From: Porphyromonadaceae bacterium UBA7332
Lineage (GTDB): Bacteria; Bacteroidota; Bacteroidia; Bacteroidales; UBA7332
Direction of reading: 5' to 3'
Assembly (NCBI GenBank): GCA_002471225.1
Contig: DKPO01000008.1
Span: 32,387 to 96,386, forward strand
Length of the DNA: 64,000 bases
Positions 35,307 to 44,759 of this stretch are shown here, one piece after another. The position numbers and the translations under genes were made by a program. Below the pieces are notes generated by a model. The model was not told the DNA's origin. It did no database searches and saw only the letters and a list, made by a program, of their open reading frames with translations. Within the stretch, counting starts at the first letter, position 1, and each line of letters begins with the position of its first letter.

Positions 35307-36410
35307 ATGAAAAAAATAGTTTTAAGTTTAATCTTGTCTGTTATATCTTATTCTTCGTATTCTAATCCTGATTTATCCATTAAGGTTTCCAATGCATCTT
35401 TAGAGAAGCAAAACGATAGCCTGACGATTGTATTCAATCTTTACGTGAGTGATTTGAACGGAAATAATAAGTTATATCTTAGCCCCATTATTAAAAATAC
35501 AGGAGGTGCAAAATATTTAGACCCTGTTTTAATTATGGGGCGGAAAATGAAAATAATTGAAGAGCGAAAAGGGGGACTGTCTAAAGACATTTTTGTTGGT
35601 AGTCCCGGAAAAAACATTTCTTATAAGTCGGTAATTCCATACGAAACATGGATGAGTAATATTGAGCTGAGTCTGATGCCTACTCTTTCGGGATGTTGTA
35701 AATCTGAGATTCTTGATAATATTACACTTATTAAAGAAAAAGTGCTTGAGGATACTTTGTGTGTTGAAGAAGAGGAGGTTATTGTTGGGGATGTAGAAGA
35801 GGTTTTTACAGATTTAGATAAACTGGATCAGGAATATGCATTTTTAAGTGAATATAAATTTTATGACTCAAAAGCATATACAAGAGAAGGAGCCTTAATC
35901 GTTAAGTTTATTAAGAACGAATTCGTTATTAATCCTGATTTTTTGGAGAATAAACAGGTGCTTGATAAAATAAATGAAGCATTGTCTTTTATTGAAAAAG
36001 ATCCGAATGCAAAATTGAAAAAAATTGTAATCGCCGGCTTTACTTCTCCTGAAGGTACCTATGCTCAAAATCAGAAGTTATCAGAAAAAAGAGCTATAGC
36101 TTTGAAAAATTTGATTCAAACTACCCATAAAAACATAGAGCCTTTTATTGAAATTATCGAAGGTGGTGAAGATTGGACTGGATTACGTGAATTAATTGTG
36201 AAGTCGGATATGTCAGAAAAAGAATCTATTCTTAATATAATTGATAATGTCCCTATATTCTCCGGACGAGAATATCAATTAATGAGATTGAACAGAGGTG
36301 ATTCATATAGATATATGGAGAAACACTTTTTCCCGGTATTACGTAATGTTGGTTTTATCCGAGTTTATTATCAGAGATCGGGAGGTTCAGATTCTCTCGT
36401 GAAGAATTAG
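35307..36410 (+). CDS. DUF3868 protein with OmpA-like C-terminal domain
   Basis: 367 aa from the ATG at 35307 (MKKIVLSLILSVISYSSYSN, a signal peptide); an upstream ATG at 35283 overlaps DUF3575. The N-terminal DUF3868 domain (NDSLTIVFNLYVSDLNGNNKLYLSPII, about residues 35-130) resembles pilus-associated proteins of Bacteroidales. The C-terminal about 120 residues (KKIVIAGFTSPEGTYAQNQKLSEKRAIALKNLI) are an OmpA-like peptidoglycan-binding domain. It may link the pilus machine to the cell wall. Last intact gene of the pilus operon. Confidence 0.72.
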   Translation: MKKIVLSLILSVISYSSYSNPDLSIKVSNASLEKQNDSLTIVFNLYVSDLNGNNKLYLSPIIKNTGGAKYLDPVLIMGRKMKIIEERKGGLSKDIFVGSPGKNISYKSVIPYETWMSNIELSLMPTLSGCCKSEILDNITLIKEKVLEDTLCVEEEEVIVGDVEEVFTDLDKLDQEYAFLSEYKFYDSKAYTREGALIVKFIKNEFVINPDFLENKQVLDKINEALSFIEKDPNAKLKKIVIAGFTSPEGTYAQNQKLSEKRAIALKNLIQTTHKNIEPFIEIIEGGEDWTGLRELIVKSDMSEKESILNIIDNVPIFSGREYQLMRLNRGDSYRYMEKHFFPVLRNVGFIRVYYQRSGGSDSLVKN

Positions 36411-36493
36411 GATAATGAAAAAAGAGCTATCAGATAGCGTCACTATTACTATTAGATATTTATTTTATTCTTAGTAGGGTCATAATATAATGA

Positions 36494-36667
36494 GTTTTGT
36501 ATTTTGAAAAAGGAAGAGTTTATGAGATAAATTTGGTTGGTATTACAGATATTACTGCTGCTTCTTTACCAAATATTATCGAGACAACAAGACCTGATCC
36601 TCATTAAATATCAATTGAAGCGAAAGTTAAAGATTGGATATCAGAAACTATACAGGATGAATTTTAA
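36494..36667 (+). pseudogene. C-terminal fragment of a fimbrillin gene
   Basis: In one frame: FEKGRVYEINLVGITDITAA, then TTRPDPH, a TAA at 36605-36607, then EAKVKDWISETIQDEF and a stop at 36665. This aligns with the pilin C-terminus at 27490-28533 (FEPGMIYQLNLSDLTSV, PDPDYVNVDVTVNIRTWEV). There is one internal stop, and two stop codons lie just upstream in the same frame, so only about 57 codons of the parent survive. A 72-codon frame in another phase overlaps it and is not real. Confidence 0.65.
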
Positions 36668-37119
36668 ATGTATACATCATTTTGAAAGTTTTGCTTGGTT
36701 TTATAATTATGAAAAGTTAGGGTGTTATATAAAGATTGTATCCGCATTACATTGAATATGTGATGCGGATTATACTTTGTTATACAATAGAATGTAGATA
36801 TTAATTCTTGAAATCATTTTCGAATAGTAATACGACTTAGAGATAAGGATTTTTGCGTATAACAACTTTTAATGATTGAGTAGTTTTGGTCGTTTGTGAT
36901 AATCACAATTAAATGATTATGAAACTATTATTTACTGAGCGGTTGTGAACAAATTTATCTGATATTGAGGTTGTGTATAAGGGTGAATGTATTGCAAAAA
37001 ATCTCATAATATTATTCTGCTTGAAAAAGATTAATATATTCGTATTGCTTAATAATAAGCAACCTAATGCTGTTTGTAAAAGAAAAAGGATAAATTGTTA
37101 AATTCTTATTTAAGAAATA
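36668..37119. other. 452-nt gap before the second AraC gene
   Basis: Holds the pilus-operon terminator at 36740-36775. The rest is AT-rich and probably the promoter region of the AraC gene, but no motif can be assigned. Confidence 0.5.
36740..36775 (+). terminator. terminator of the pilus operon
   Basis: ATCCGCATTACAT pairs with ATGTGATGCGGAT (one G-U pair), 5-nt loop, then TATACTTTGTT. Poor T-run but a strong stem. Confidence 0.55.
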
Positions 37120-38037
37120 ATGAATGCATTAAATTTTGCTTTTAAATCGATTAATGATTTTTCTAAATCGGGTAATTTGACAAAACAAGAAGATTGTCTT
37201 ATGCAAGATCATTTTGTTAAATGTTTTAAGTTTGAAAGTAAAGGGGCGCTTTATTCGTCTGGAGAAAGTATGAATATATTTCTTTTTTTTCTCTCTGGGA
37301 GTGTTATTTTAAATTGTAAATATTATGAAAGTTACAATATGGATTATTCAAGTATTGTAACTCTACCTAAGAAGTGTGAGTTTTCGATAGAATATAGTGA
37401 GGGTTCTGAGTTTCTTATTTTGGGCTATGATGATCCTTCAAGTGAAGCCGGGCGTAAGATACTAGATGCTGTACGTTTGAAGATTGATGATAAGAGAATC
37501 AAGATAGCTGCTTTAAGTATTCATAAAATGATTGCATCCTATATCGAGTTACTTAAGAGTTATTCTCAAATAAGTAAACCATGTCCAGAAATTTTTCGTT
37601 TAAAAAAAGAGGAGTTGTATGTTTTATTGAGATGTTTATATAAAGATTTTGAGCTAGCTCATTTTTTCTATCCAGTTTTAATCGAAAGTTGTTCTTTTCG
37701 GCAATATATATTAGATAATTATGATAAAGTATCTAATGTTCAGGAGTTAATAGACGGGTTAAGTATTAGTAAAAGTATCTTTTACGATAAATTTAAACAA
37801 GAATTTGGTCAGTCTGCTAAACAATGGTTAATTGAGAGGCTTAAAGAACGTATCTTAAAGCGAATAACAGATGTCTCAGTAACTGCAAAAGATATTATGT
37901 ATGAGTTTGAGTTTTCTTCACCAGAACATTTAAATACTTTTTGTAAAAAACAATTTGGTCTAACTCCTGGTCGATTAATTGATAGTGTACAAAGAGAATT
38001 CCTCTATGGACGTAATAATTTAACTGTTCAGTCGTAA
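37120..38037 (+). CDS. AraC-family transcriptional regulator, fimbrial-locus paralogue B
   Basis: 305 aa. N-terminal beta-rich sensor region (MNIFLFFLSGSVILNCKYY), linker, then the two-HTH AraC domain (SISKSIFYDKFKQEFG and FSSPEHLNTFCKKQFGLTPG). It is a full-length paralogue of the AraC gene at 24754-25614: shared segments include LKKEEL, LYKD, HLNTFCKKQFG and SAKQWLI. It stands alone downstream of the pilus operon, followed by its own terminator. A second control input on the pilus locus is the simplest reading. Confidence 0.85.
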   Translation: MNALNFAFKSINDFSKSGNLTKQEDCLMQDHFVKCFKFESKGALYSSGESMNIFLFFLSGSVILNCKYYESYNMDYSSIVTLPKKCEFSIEYSEGSEFLILGYDDPSSEAGRKILDAVRLKIDDKRIKIAALSIHKMIASYIELLKSYSQISKPCPEIFRLKKEELYVLLRCLYKDFELAHFFYPVLIESCSFRQYILDNYDKVSNVQELIDGLSISKSIFYDKFKQEFGQSAKQWLIERLKERILKRITDVSVTAKDIMYEFEFSSPEHLNTFCKKQFGLTPGRLIDSVQREFLYGRNNLTVQS

Positions 38038-38072
38038 AATATTTAGATAGAACTAATATAATGTAGATCACA

Positions 38073-38136
38073 TTAAATAAAGGATAAATTAGCGATTTTG
38101 ATTTGAAAAATTATGCTGATTTATCCTTTATTTAAT
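38073..38136 (+). terminator. terminator of the second AraC gene
   Basis: TTAAATAAAGGATAAAT pairs with ATTTATCCTTTATTTAA, loop about 29 nt. AT-rich but a 17-bp perfect stem. Confidence 0.6.
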
Positions 38137-38343
38137 TAAGTGTATATTGAATTTTTTATCCTATAATTTCATGCAATTAAAAATGTAAGCAGATAAAATA
38201 TAGTAGATTTTATTTTAAGCGGTTATGTTGAATCGAGTTTATAGGATAGTCACTTATTGGATGTTATCTGTTTTCATTGAACATGTTATTTTAAGTTTAA
38301 GTTTATATTCGTATATGTGTGTGTAATCATTATATTAGTCAAG

Positions 38344-38374
38344 TTGTATATAAAGCATAGTTTCCGTATATTTG
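38344..38374 (+). promoter_or_regulatory. promoter of prfA
   Basis: TTG at 38344-38346, 20 nt, TATATTTG at 38367-38374. Good fit to the Bacteroidota consensus; 42 nt before prfA. Confidence 0.6.
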
Positions 38375-38416
38375 TGCGATTTTTAAGTAGGCTAATAGAT
38401 AAACAAGATATAATAA

Positions 38417-39502
38417 ATGAGCGAAACATCTTTGCTGGAAAAATTAGAAGGTCTGGTGACGCGTTTTGAAGAGGTAGGTACACTGATAACCGACCCTTCA
38501 GTCATTGCAGATATGAAACGTTATGTTAAGTTGAATAAAGAATATCGCGATTTGGAGAAAATCGTTAATGCACGGAACGAGTATAAAGCTGCTCTTGATG
38601 GCATTATAGAGGCTAGAGAAATTCTGGATACAGAATCAGATGCTGATATGAGAGAATTGGCTAAAGAAGAGTTAGAGGCCTGCCAATCACGAATACCTGA
38701 ACTGGAAGAAGAAATAAAAATATTATTAGTGCCGGCTGATCCTCAGGATGGTAAAGATGCGATTGTTGAGATTCGTGGCGGAACCGGAGGTGATGAGGCT
38801 GCTATTTTTGCTGGTGATTTATTCCGTATGTACACTAAGTATTGTGAGTCAAAAGGCTGGAGAACAGAGGTGACAAGCATTAGTGAAGGAACAAGTGGGG
38901 GATATAAAGAGGTAGTATTTACAGTTTCAGGCGAAGGTGTTTATGGGGTGTTAAAGTATGAGTCAGGTGTGCATCGTGTTCAACGCGTACCTCAAACAGA
39001 AACTCAAGGTCGCGTACATACTTCTGCTGCAACAGTAGCTGTATTGCCGGAAGCTGATGAAGTCGATGTTGAAATTAAAGACTCAGATATCCGTATTGAT
39101 ACATTCTGTGCTTCTGGTAATGGTGGACAGTCTGTAAATACAACTTATTCAGCCGTTCGTGTAGTGCATATACCTACAGGTATAGCTGTACAATGTCAGG
39201 ATGAAAAATCACAGTTGAAAAATAAAGCGAAAGCTTTGACAGAGTTAAGATCTCGTATCTATAATATTGAATATCAGAAATGGTTGGACGAGATTGCCTC
39301 TAAAAGGAAAACGATGGTTTCAACAGGTGACCGCTCTGCTAAGATCAGAACATATAATTATCCTCAAGGTCGTGTGACTGATCATAGAATTAATTTGACA
39401 TTATACAATCTGTCAGCAGTGATGGATGGTGAGATCCAAACAATTATTGATCAATTGACTGTTGCTGAAAATGCCGAGCGATTGAAAGAAAGTGAACTAT
39501 AA
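38417..39502 (+). CDS. prfA: Peptide chain release factor 1
   Basis: 361 aa, standard length. GGTGGDEAAIFAGDLFRMY is the conserved PCRF block, and the peptidyl-tRNA hydrolysis motif GGQ occurs in ASGNGGQSVNTTYSAVR near residue 236. It recognises UAA and UAG. It is followed by pyrF after 44 nt, probably co-transcribed. Confidence 0.96.
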   Translation: MSETSLLEKLEGLVTRFEEVGTLITDPSVIADMKRYVKLNKEYRDLEKIVNARNEYKAALDGIIEAREILDTESDADMRELAKEELEACQSRIPELEEEIKILLVPADPQDGKDAIVEIRGGTGGDEAAIFAGDLFRMYTKYCESKGWRTEVTSISEGTSGGYKEVVFTVSGEGVYGVLKYESGVHRVQRVPQTETQGRVHTSAATVAVLPEADEVDVEIKDSDIRIDTFCASGNGGQSVNTTYSAVRVVHIPTGIAVQCQDEKSQLKNKAKALTELRSRIYNIEYQKWLDEIASKRKTMVSTGDRSAKIRTYNYPQGRVTDHRINLTLYNLSAVMDGEIQTIIDQLTVAENAERLKESEL

Positions 39503-39546
39503 GAAAATATATACGTCAGACATTTCAAGACTTAGATAAAATAGTT

Positions 39547-40377
39547 ATGACTAAACAACAACTTTTTGAAAACATTCGTAAGAAAGGAAGTTTTCTTTGC
39601 GTAGGATTGGATACGGATATTAAAAAAATTCCTCAGCATTTATTGAATGATGAAGATCCGATTTTTGCATTTAACAAAGCAATTATTGATGCTACGGCAG
39701 ATTTATGTGTAGCCTATAAGCCAAACCTTGCTTTCTATGAAAGCCTTGGCGTACAGGGGTGGATTGCTTTTGAGAAAACAGTGAAGTATATCAAGGAAAA
39801 ATATCCTGATCAATTTATTATTGCGGATGCAAAAAGAGGAGATATCGGTAATACGTCAGAAATGTATGCCAGAAGCTTTTTTGATCATTTGAATATTGAT
39901 TCTGTAACTGTGGCACCTTATATGGGTGAGGATAGTGTTAAGCCATTTTTGATTTATCCTGAAAAATGGGTAATTGTTCTTGCTTTAACATCAAATAAAG
40001 GCTCTAAAGATTTCCAGTTTATGGAAGATGTTAATGGAGAGAGATTATTTGAGAAAGTTTTGCAAACAACTCAAAACTGGGCTACAGATGATCAAATGAT
40101 GTATGTTGTAGGAGCGACTCAGGGTCAAATGTTCGAAGATATTCGTAAATTTGCTCCACATCACTTCTTATTAGTACCCGGTGTAGGTGCTCAGGGTGGA
40201 AGTCTTGAAGAAGTAGTGAAATATGGAATGAATGAATGTTGTGGTCTGTTGGTGAATAGTTCACGTCAAATTATTTATGCCGATTCAACAGAGAATTTCG
40301 CAGAAGCAGCTCGTAAAGAATCGATGAATTTGCAAAAGCAAATGTCTGAATTATTAAAACAAAAAGGATTATTATAA
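39547..40377 (+). CDS. pyrF: Orotidine 5'-phosphate decarboxylase
   Basis: 276 aa, the longer type-2 (mycobacterial/Bacteroidota) form. CVGLDTDIKKIPQHL at the start and the catalytic IIADAKRGDIGNTSEMYA near residues 95-110 are diagnostic. It makes UMP in pyrimidine synthesis. Followed by a terminator. Confidence 0.95.
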   Translation: MTKQQLFENIRKKGSFLCVGLDTDIKKIPQHLLNDEDPIFAFNKAIIDATADLCVAYKPNLAFYESLGVQGWIAFEKTVKYIKEKYPDQFIIADAKRGDIGNTSEMYARSFFDHLNIDSVTVAPYMGEDSVKPFLIYPEKWVIVLALTSNKGSKDFQFMEDVNGERLFEKVLQTTQNWATDDQMMYVVGATQGQMFEDIRKFAPHHFLLVPGVGAQGGSLEEVVKYGMNECCGLLVNSSRQIIYADSTENFAEAARKESMNLQKQMSELLKQKGLL

Positions 40378-40394
40378 TCCATTGAAATAAAGTG

Positions 40395-40427
40395 AAGAGA
40401 GCCTGATTTATATCAGGCTCTCTTTTT
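40395..40427 (+). terminator. terminator after pyrF
   Basis: AAGAGAGCCTGAT pairs with ATCAGGCTCTCTT, followed by T residues. Confidence 0.88.
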
Positions 40428-40479
40428 CAATTGAACAAGATGATATAATACTTGTTTTAAGAAAATAAATAATAGTGAT

Positions 40480-40830
40480 ATGATACGTGGTATTTTTCTA
40501 ATCATTTTCTTCCTTTTTTTGGGTGAGATAGCATCTTACTTTACAAATGGAATATTGCCATCAAGTATTTATGGCATGTTTTTTCTTTTTCTCTCTTTGC
40601 TTTTTGGTCTTGTCGATGTAAAGTGGGTTAAAGCTACTGCAGAATCTTTGACAAAAAACATGGCTTTGTTTTTTGTTCCCTCTGCAGTTGGGCTGATGAT
40701 ATCGTTTGATACTCTAAAATCAAACTTTCTAGCAATTTTATTATCAATTATAGTCAGTACAGTTATCGTTATTGCTGTTGTTGCTAAAATGCAGGAATGG
40801 CTCATTAAATTTGGAAAAGGGAAAAAATAA
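40480..40830 (+). CDS. lrgA: LrgA/CidA-family holin-like protein
   Basis: 116 aa with four hydrophobic segments. PSSIYGMFFLFLSLLFGLVDVKWVK and FFVPSAVGLMISFDTL are the LrgA/CidA family blocks. It overlaps lrgB by one base (TAATG). The pair affects cell lysis and, in several bacteria, pyruvate or by-product transport; which applies here is not known. Confidence 0.9.
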   Translation: MIRGIFLIIFFLFLGEIASYFTNGILPSSIYGMFFLFLSLLFGLVDVKWVKATAESLTKNMALFFVPSAVGLMISFDTLKSNFLAILLSIIVSTVIVIAVVAKMQEWLIKFGKGKK

Positions 40831-41522
40831 TGAATGCAATTTTTACGTCTGAAATAGCAATGCTCCTATTGTGTGTTGGAGCTTTCTTTATTGGGAAATA
40901 TATTTTTGTCCGCACGAAGGTTGCAATATTTAATCCATTGCTTATAGCGATGATCCTTATTATTATTGTTCTTCAGATAAGCAATACGCCTTATGAAACA
41001 TTTAATAAAGGAACTAAAATGATTCAGTTCTTTTTAGGTCCTACTGTTGTTGCATTAGGCGTAATGCTTTATGAGCAGATTGATACAATTAAAGCAAACT
41101 ATAAATCTATTTTAGTTTCAATAGTAACGGGATCTTTTATCAGTATATTGTCGATAGTACTTATTTGTAAAACATTTCATGCAGATTTAAATGTGATAAG
41201 TTCTTTAATACCTAAATCTGTGACTACGCCTATAGCACTAAGTTTGAGTAAACAGATGGGTGGGATAGAGGCTTTAACAGCTGTTTCTGTTGTTATCACG
41301 GGGATTTTAGGAAACATTATAGCTGTGCCGCTGTTTAAAATATTACGTGTTTCCGATCGTATCGCAAAAGGATTGGCTCTAGGCTCTTCTGCGCATGCAA
41401 TCGGTACAATGAAGGCTATTGAGCTAGGATCTTTAGAAGGTGCTATTAGTGGATTGGCGATTGGCGTTACAGGTGTAATTACGGCTTTATTGTCGCCATT
41501 ATTCCAGAGTTGGCTTTATTGA
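40830..41522 (+). CDS. lrgB: LrgB/CidB-family membrane protein
   Basis: 230 aa, polytopic. FFLGPTVVALGVMLYEQ, SLIPKSVTTPIALSLSKQMGG and GLALGSSAHAIGTMKAIELG are the LrgB signatures. Partner of lrgA. Confidence 0.92.
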   Translation: MNAIFTSEIAMLLLCVGAFFIGKYIFVRTKVAIFNPLLIAMILIIIVLQISNTPYETFNKGTKMIQFFLGPTVVALGVMLYEQIDTIKANYKSILVSIVTGSFISILSIVLICKTFHADLNVISSLIPKSVTTPIALSLSKQMGGIEALTAVSVVITGILGNIIAVPLFKILRVSDRIAKGLALGSSAHAIGTMKAIELGSLEGAISGLAIGVTGVITALLSPLFQSWLY

Positions 41523-41580
41523 TTTCAAATATTAAAATCAATAAAATCCGGTGCTATATATTATAAGTGTAAAAACTTAT

Positions 41581-41588
41581 TATATTTG
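41581..41588 (+). promoter_or_regulatory. candidate -7 box of the ftsK operon
   Basis: TATATTTG, 37 nt before ftsK; no clear -33 element. Confidence 0.4.
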
Positions 41589-41625
41589 CTATACTATATA
41601 TTAAGATACAATATTATAAAACCAT

Positions 41626-44112
41626 ATGGCAAAAAAAAATACAGAAGTAAAAAAAGGAAAACCAAATAAATTTATTCTTTTTCTTCAAAGCGAGATGACT
41701 CACTTCTTTTTGGGGTTATTTCTTTTGTTGTTTTCTATTTTTCTATTCTTTGCATTTATATCTTTCTTTTTTACAGGAGATTATGATCAAAGTTTTATTT
41801 TGAATAGAAATTTATCGGATATAATAGGAGCTCCTCATGAGATAACAAACTGGACAGGTGCTTTTGGTGCATACTTCTCCGAATATCTGATTAATCAGGG
41901 ATTCGGGATTTCTGTATTCTTTATTTTATACTTCATATTTCAGGTAGCTCTGGATCAAATGAAGATTAAAAGTATGTCTAAGTACTCGAATCTTATTTGG
42001 TCTGTCGTTGCTATGATATGGGGTTCTGTAGTTTTGGCCTTGGTTATGTTGCCTTTCAAATCTTCCACATTTCTGTTCTTAGGCGGAGCTCATGGATTAT
42101 GGATTATGGATAAGCTACGCCTATTTTTAGGCTTACCAGGTACAATTCTTCTGATTTTGGGTGTATCTGTGTTTTTGGCGGCCTTGCGCAATCGTAAAGT
42201 TTTGGATAAAATACGTTCAATCTTTTTTATCCGTCTGAAGTGGAAAAAGAATAAAGCGAATGATACAATTGAATCAAAAGAATTTAATAGTGAATCATCA
42301 TTTGAAACAGAAGAGGTTCGGGAGAGTGTAGTTACTATCCCTTCCAAAAAAGAAGTTGTCGATGAAATCGTATCAGAGCCGGTACCTGAAGAGTGTTTTG
42401 CTGCTCAGGAAGAGCAATTCGATTCAGTGGAAACAAAGGATAATGATTTTTATGAAGAAGATGATTTTGACGTTTTACCAACTGTCATTGAAGGTCTGAC
42501 TCCATCAGCAAAGGTATCACAAAAAGCGTCTGTTATAGAGCCTAATGTTCAAATACAAGCTGGATATTCGGAGGAAAGTGAAGAATACGATGGATCTGAA
42601 ATGCAAGATTATGATCCAACATTAGATTTGTCTCGTTATAAATACCCATCTCCGGAGTTATTGAGAAAATATGATGATTCGGAAATGGCTGTTAATGAAG
42701 AAGAGCAAAATACAAATATTCGTCGAATCCGGGAAACTCTGGAGCATTATGGAATAACAATCAGTAGTATAAAAGCAACTGTCGGACCTACAATTACCTT
42801 ATATGAAATTGTTCCTGCACCAGGAATCAGAATTTCAAAAATTCGTAATCTGGAAGATGATATTGCATTAAGTTTGGCTGCATTGGGAATTCGTATTATA
42901 GCACCAATACCAGGAAAGGGAACCGTAGGTATTGAAGTACCAAATAAAAACCCTCAGATTGTATCTATGCAATCCATCCTGGCTTCAAAAAAGTTTAATG
43001 AAAGTAAATATGATTTACCGATAGCTTTGGGGAAAACCATTACGAATGAGATCTTTATGATTGATTTATGTAAAATGCCTCACGTGCTAGTTGCCGGCGC
43101 TACAGGGCAGGGTAAGTCAGTTGGTCTTAATGCAATCATAACTTCATTATTATATAAAAAGCATCCATCTCAATTAAAATTTGTTTTGGTAGATCCGAAA
43201 AAGGTAGAGTTTAATATCTATTCATTAATAGAAAAGCATTTTTTGGCTAAATTACCGGATGCGGAAGAGGCTATAATAACGGATGTTACTAAAGTCGTTC
43301 AGACGCTTAACTCTATTACCCGAGAAATGGATACACGTTATGACTTACTTAAAAAAGCTCATACACGCAATATAAAGGAGTATAATGCAAAATTCGTAGC
43401 CCGAAAATTAAATCCTGAAAATGGGCATAAATACATGCCTTATATTGTAGTTATTATAGATGAGTTTGGTGACTTGATAATGACAGCAGGTAAGGAAGTT
43501 GAGTTACCGATCGCCCGAATAGCACAATTAGCCCGTGCTGTTGGTATACATATGGTAATTGCGACACAAAGACCATCAACGAATATTATTACCGGAACAA
43601 TTAAAGCAAACTTCCCGGCTCGTGTTGCTTTCCGTGTTTCTTCTATGATCGACTCTCGTACAATTTTAGATTGTCCGGGTGCTAATCAGTTAATAGGACG
43701 GGGAGATTTATTATTTTCTCAGGGTAGTGAACTTAGTCGTGTACAATGTGCATTTGTTGATACTCCGGAGGTTGAAGAGGTGGTTGAATTTATTGGAAAT
43801 CAACAAGGTTATCCTACGGCCTTTTTGCTTCCTGAATATGAAGGAGATACGAGTGAAGGTGGTATCGGAGCGATTGATATGAGTGACAAGGATCCGTTGT
43901 TTGAAGATGCAGCTCGTTTGATTGTTGCTAATCAGCAAGGTTCGACATCGTTGCTTCAGCGTAAAATGTCTTTAGGTTATAACAGAGCCGGGCGTATTAT
44001 GGATCAATTGGAGGCAGCAGGTATTGTAGGTCCGTTTGAAGGGAGCAAGGCTCGTCAGGTTTTGGTAATGGATGAAACTCATTTAGAAATGGTCTTGAAT
44101 AATTTGAAATAG
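41626..44112 (+). CDS. ftsK: DNA translocase FtsK/SpoIIIE
   Basis: 828 aa. Four N-terminal transmembrane helices (about 25-180), an acidic variable linker (200-340), then the RecA-like motor: Walker A GATGQGKSVG near residue 490 and Walker B YIVVIIDEFGDLIM near 605. The C-terminal winged-helix gamma domain (STSLLQRKMSLGYNRAGRIMDQLE) reads KOPS-type sites. It acts at the septum in chromosome segregation and dimer resolution. First of four tightly spaced genes. Confidence 0.95.
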   Translation: MAKKNTEVKKGKPNKFILFLQSEMTHFFLGLFLLLFSIFLFFAFISFFFTGDYDQSFILNRNLSDIIGAPHEITNWTGAFGAYFSEYLINQGFGISVFFILYFIFQVALDQMKIKSMSKYSNLIWSVVAMIWGSVVLALVMLPFKSSTFLFLGGAHGLWIMDKLRLFLGLPGTILLILGVSVFLAALRNRKVLDKIRSIFFIRLKWKKNKANDTIESKEFNSESSFETEEVRESVVTIPSKKEVVDEIVSEPVPEECFAAQEEQFDSVETKDNDFYEEDDFDVLPTVIEGLTPSAKVSQKASVIEPNVQIQAGYSEESEEYDGSEMQDYDPTLDLSRYKYPSPELLRKYDDSEMAVNEEEQNTNIRRIRETLEHYGITISSIKATVGPTITLYEIVPAPGIRISKIRNLEDDIALSLAALGIRIIAPIPGKGTVGIEVPNKNPQIVSMQSILASKKFNESKYDLPIALGKTITNEIFMIDLCKMPHVLVAGATGQGKSVGLNAIITSLLYKKHPSQLKFVLVDPKKVEFNIYSLIEKHFLAKLPDAEEAIITDVTKVVQTLNSITREMDTRYDLLKKAHTRNIKEYNAKFVARKLNPENGHKYMPYIVVIIDEFGDLIMTAGKEVELPIARIAQLARAVGIHMVIATQRPSTNIITGTIKANFPARVAFRVSSMIDSRTILDCPGANQLIGRGDLLFSQGSELSRVQCAFVDTPEVEEVVEFIGNQQGYPTAFLLPEYEGDTSEGGIGAIDMSDKDPLFEDAARLIVANQQGSTSLLQRKMSLGYNRAGRIMDQLEAAGIVGPFEGSKARQVLVMDETHLEMVLNNLK

Positions 44113-44115
44113 TAT

Positions 44116-44757
44116 ATGAAACATAAAATTATATTTCTAAGTTTTTTTCTTTTTGTCTCTTTGAGCTGTTTTGCACAACGCTCAGCTGATGATATTTTAA
44201 AGAAAGCTGAAAAAGTTTATTTATCGGAGGGTGCTGTAAAGGCTGATTTTATTGCTAAAACCATTTCGCAACGTGGCGGAAATGCAGAAACAATGAAAGG
44301 TACAGTTTTAATGGATGGATCTAAATTTTACTTAGACGGTAGTGATTTAAAAGTATGGTATGACGGAAATAACCAATGGGTTTTGCTTGCGAATAGCGAT
44401 GAAGTTAATTTGACAAAGCCTACTGAAGATGAATTATCAGCAATAAATCCTGCTAGTTTTTTTAAGTATTATAAAAAAGGATTCAGATCAAAGGTAAAAG
44501 GGAGCACTGTTCTTAATGGTTCAGCGTGTGATGAAGTTGTATTAACTCCCCTAAACAGCAAAGGCGGTATCTCTAAACTAACGATTTTTATTGATCAGAA
44601 AACGGGGCGCATAAGGAGCTTACAGGTTGAAAATACAAATGGAGTTACAAGTCAGATTTCAATAATGAATTATCAAACAAAGCAAATGTTTTCCGATTCA
44701 CAGTTCAAATTTGATACATCTAAATATCCCGATATAGAAGTTATAGATTTAAGATAA
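44116..44757 (+). CDS. LolA-like outer membrane lipoprotein carrier
   Basis: 213 aa with a signal peptide (FFLFVSLSCFAQ). The beta-rich body (KADFIAKTISQRGGNAETMKG, FYLDGSDLKVWYDGNNQWVL, LTIFIDQKTGRIRSLQVE) fits the LolA/LolA-like superfamily that carries lipoproteins across the periplasm. It starts 3 nt after ftsK, the usual ftsK-lolA order in Bacteroidota. Confidence 0.82.
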   Translation: MKHKIIFLSFFLFVSLSCFAQRSADDILKKAEKVYLSEGAVKADFIAKTISQRGGNAETMKGTVLMDGSKFYLDGSDLKVWYDGNNQWVLLANSDEVNLTKPTEDELSAINPASFFKYYKKGFRSKVKGSTVLNGSACDEVVLTPLNSKGGISKLTIFIDQKTGRIRSLQVENTNGVTSQISIMNYQTKQMFSDSQFKFDTSKYPDIEVIDLR

Positions 44758-44759
44758 AT

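Larger units (their letters stand above)
38038..38416. other. 379-nt gap before prfA
   Basis: Holds the AraC terminator (38073-38136) and the prfA promoter (38344-38374). Nothing else is seen. Confidence 0.6.

Noticed and set aside
36537..36755. 72-codon plus-strand frame after the pilus operon
   Set aside because: The fimbrillin-like reading is in a different frame of the same DNA; this one has no family features.
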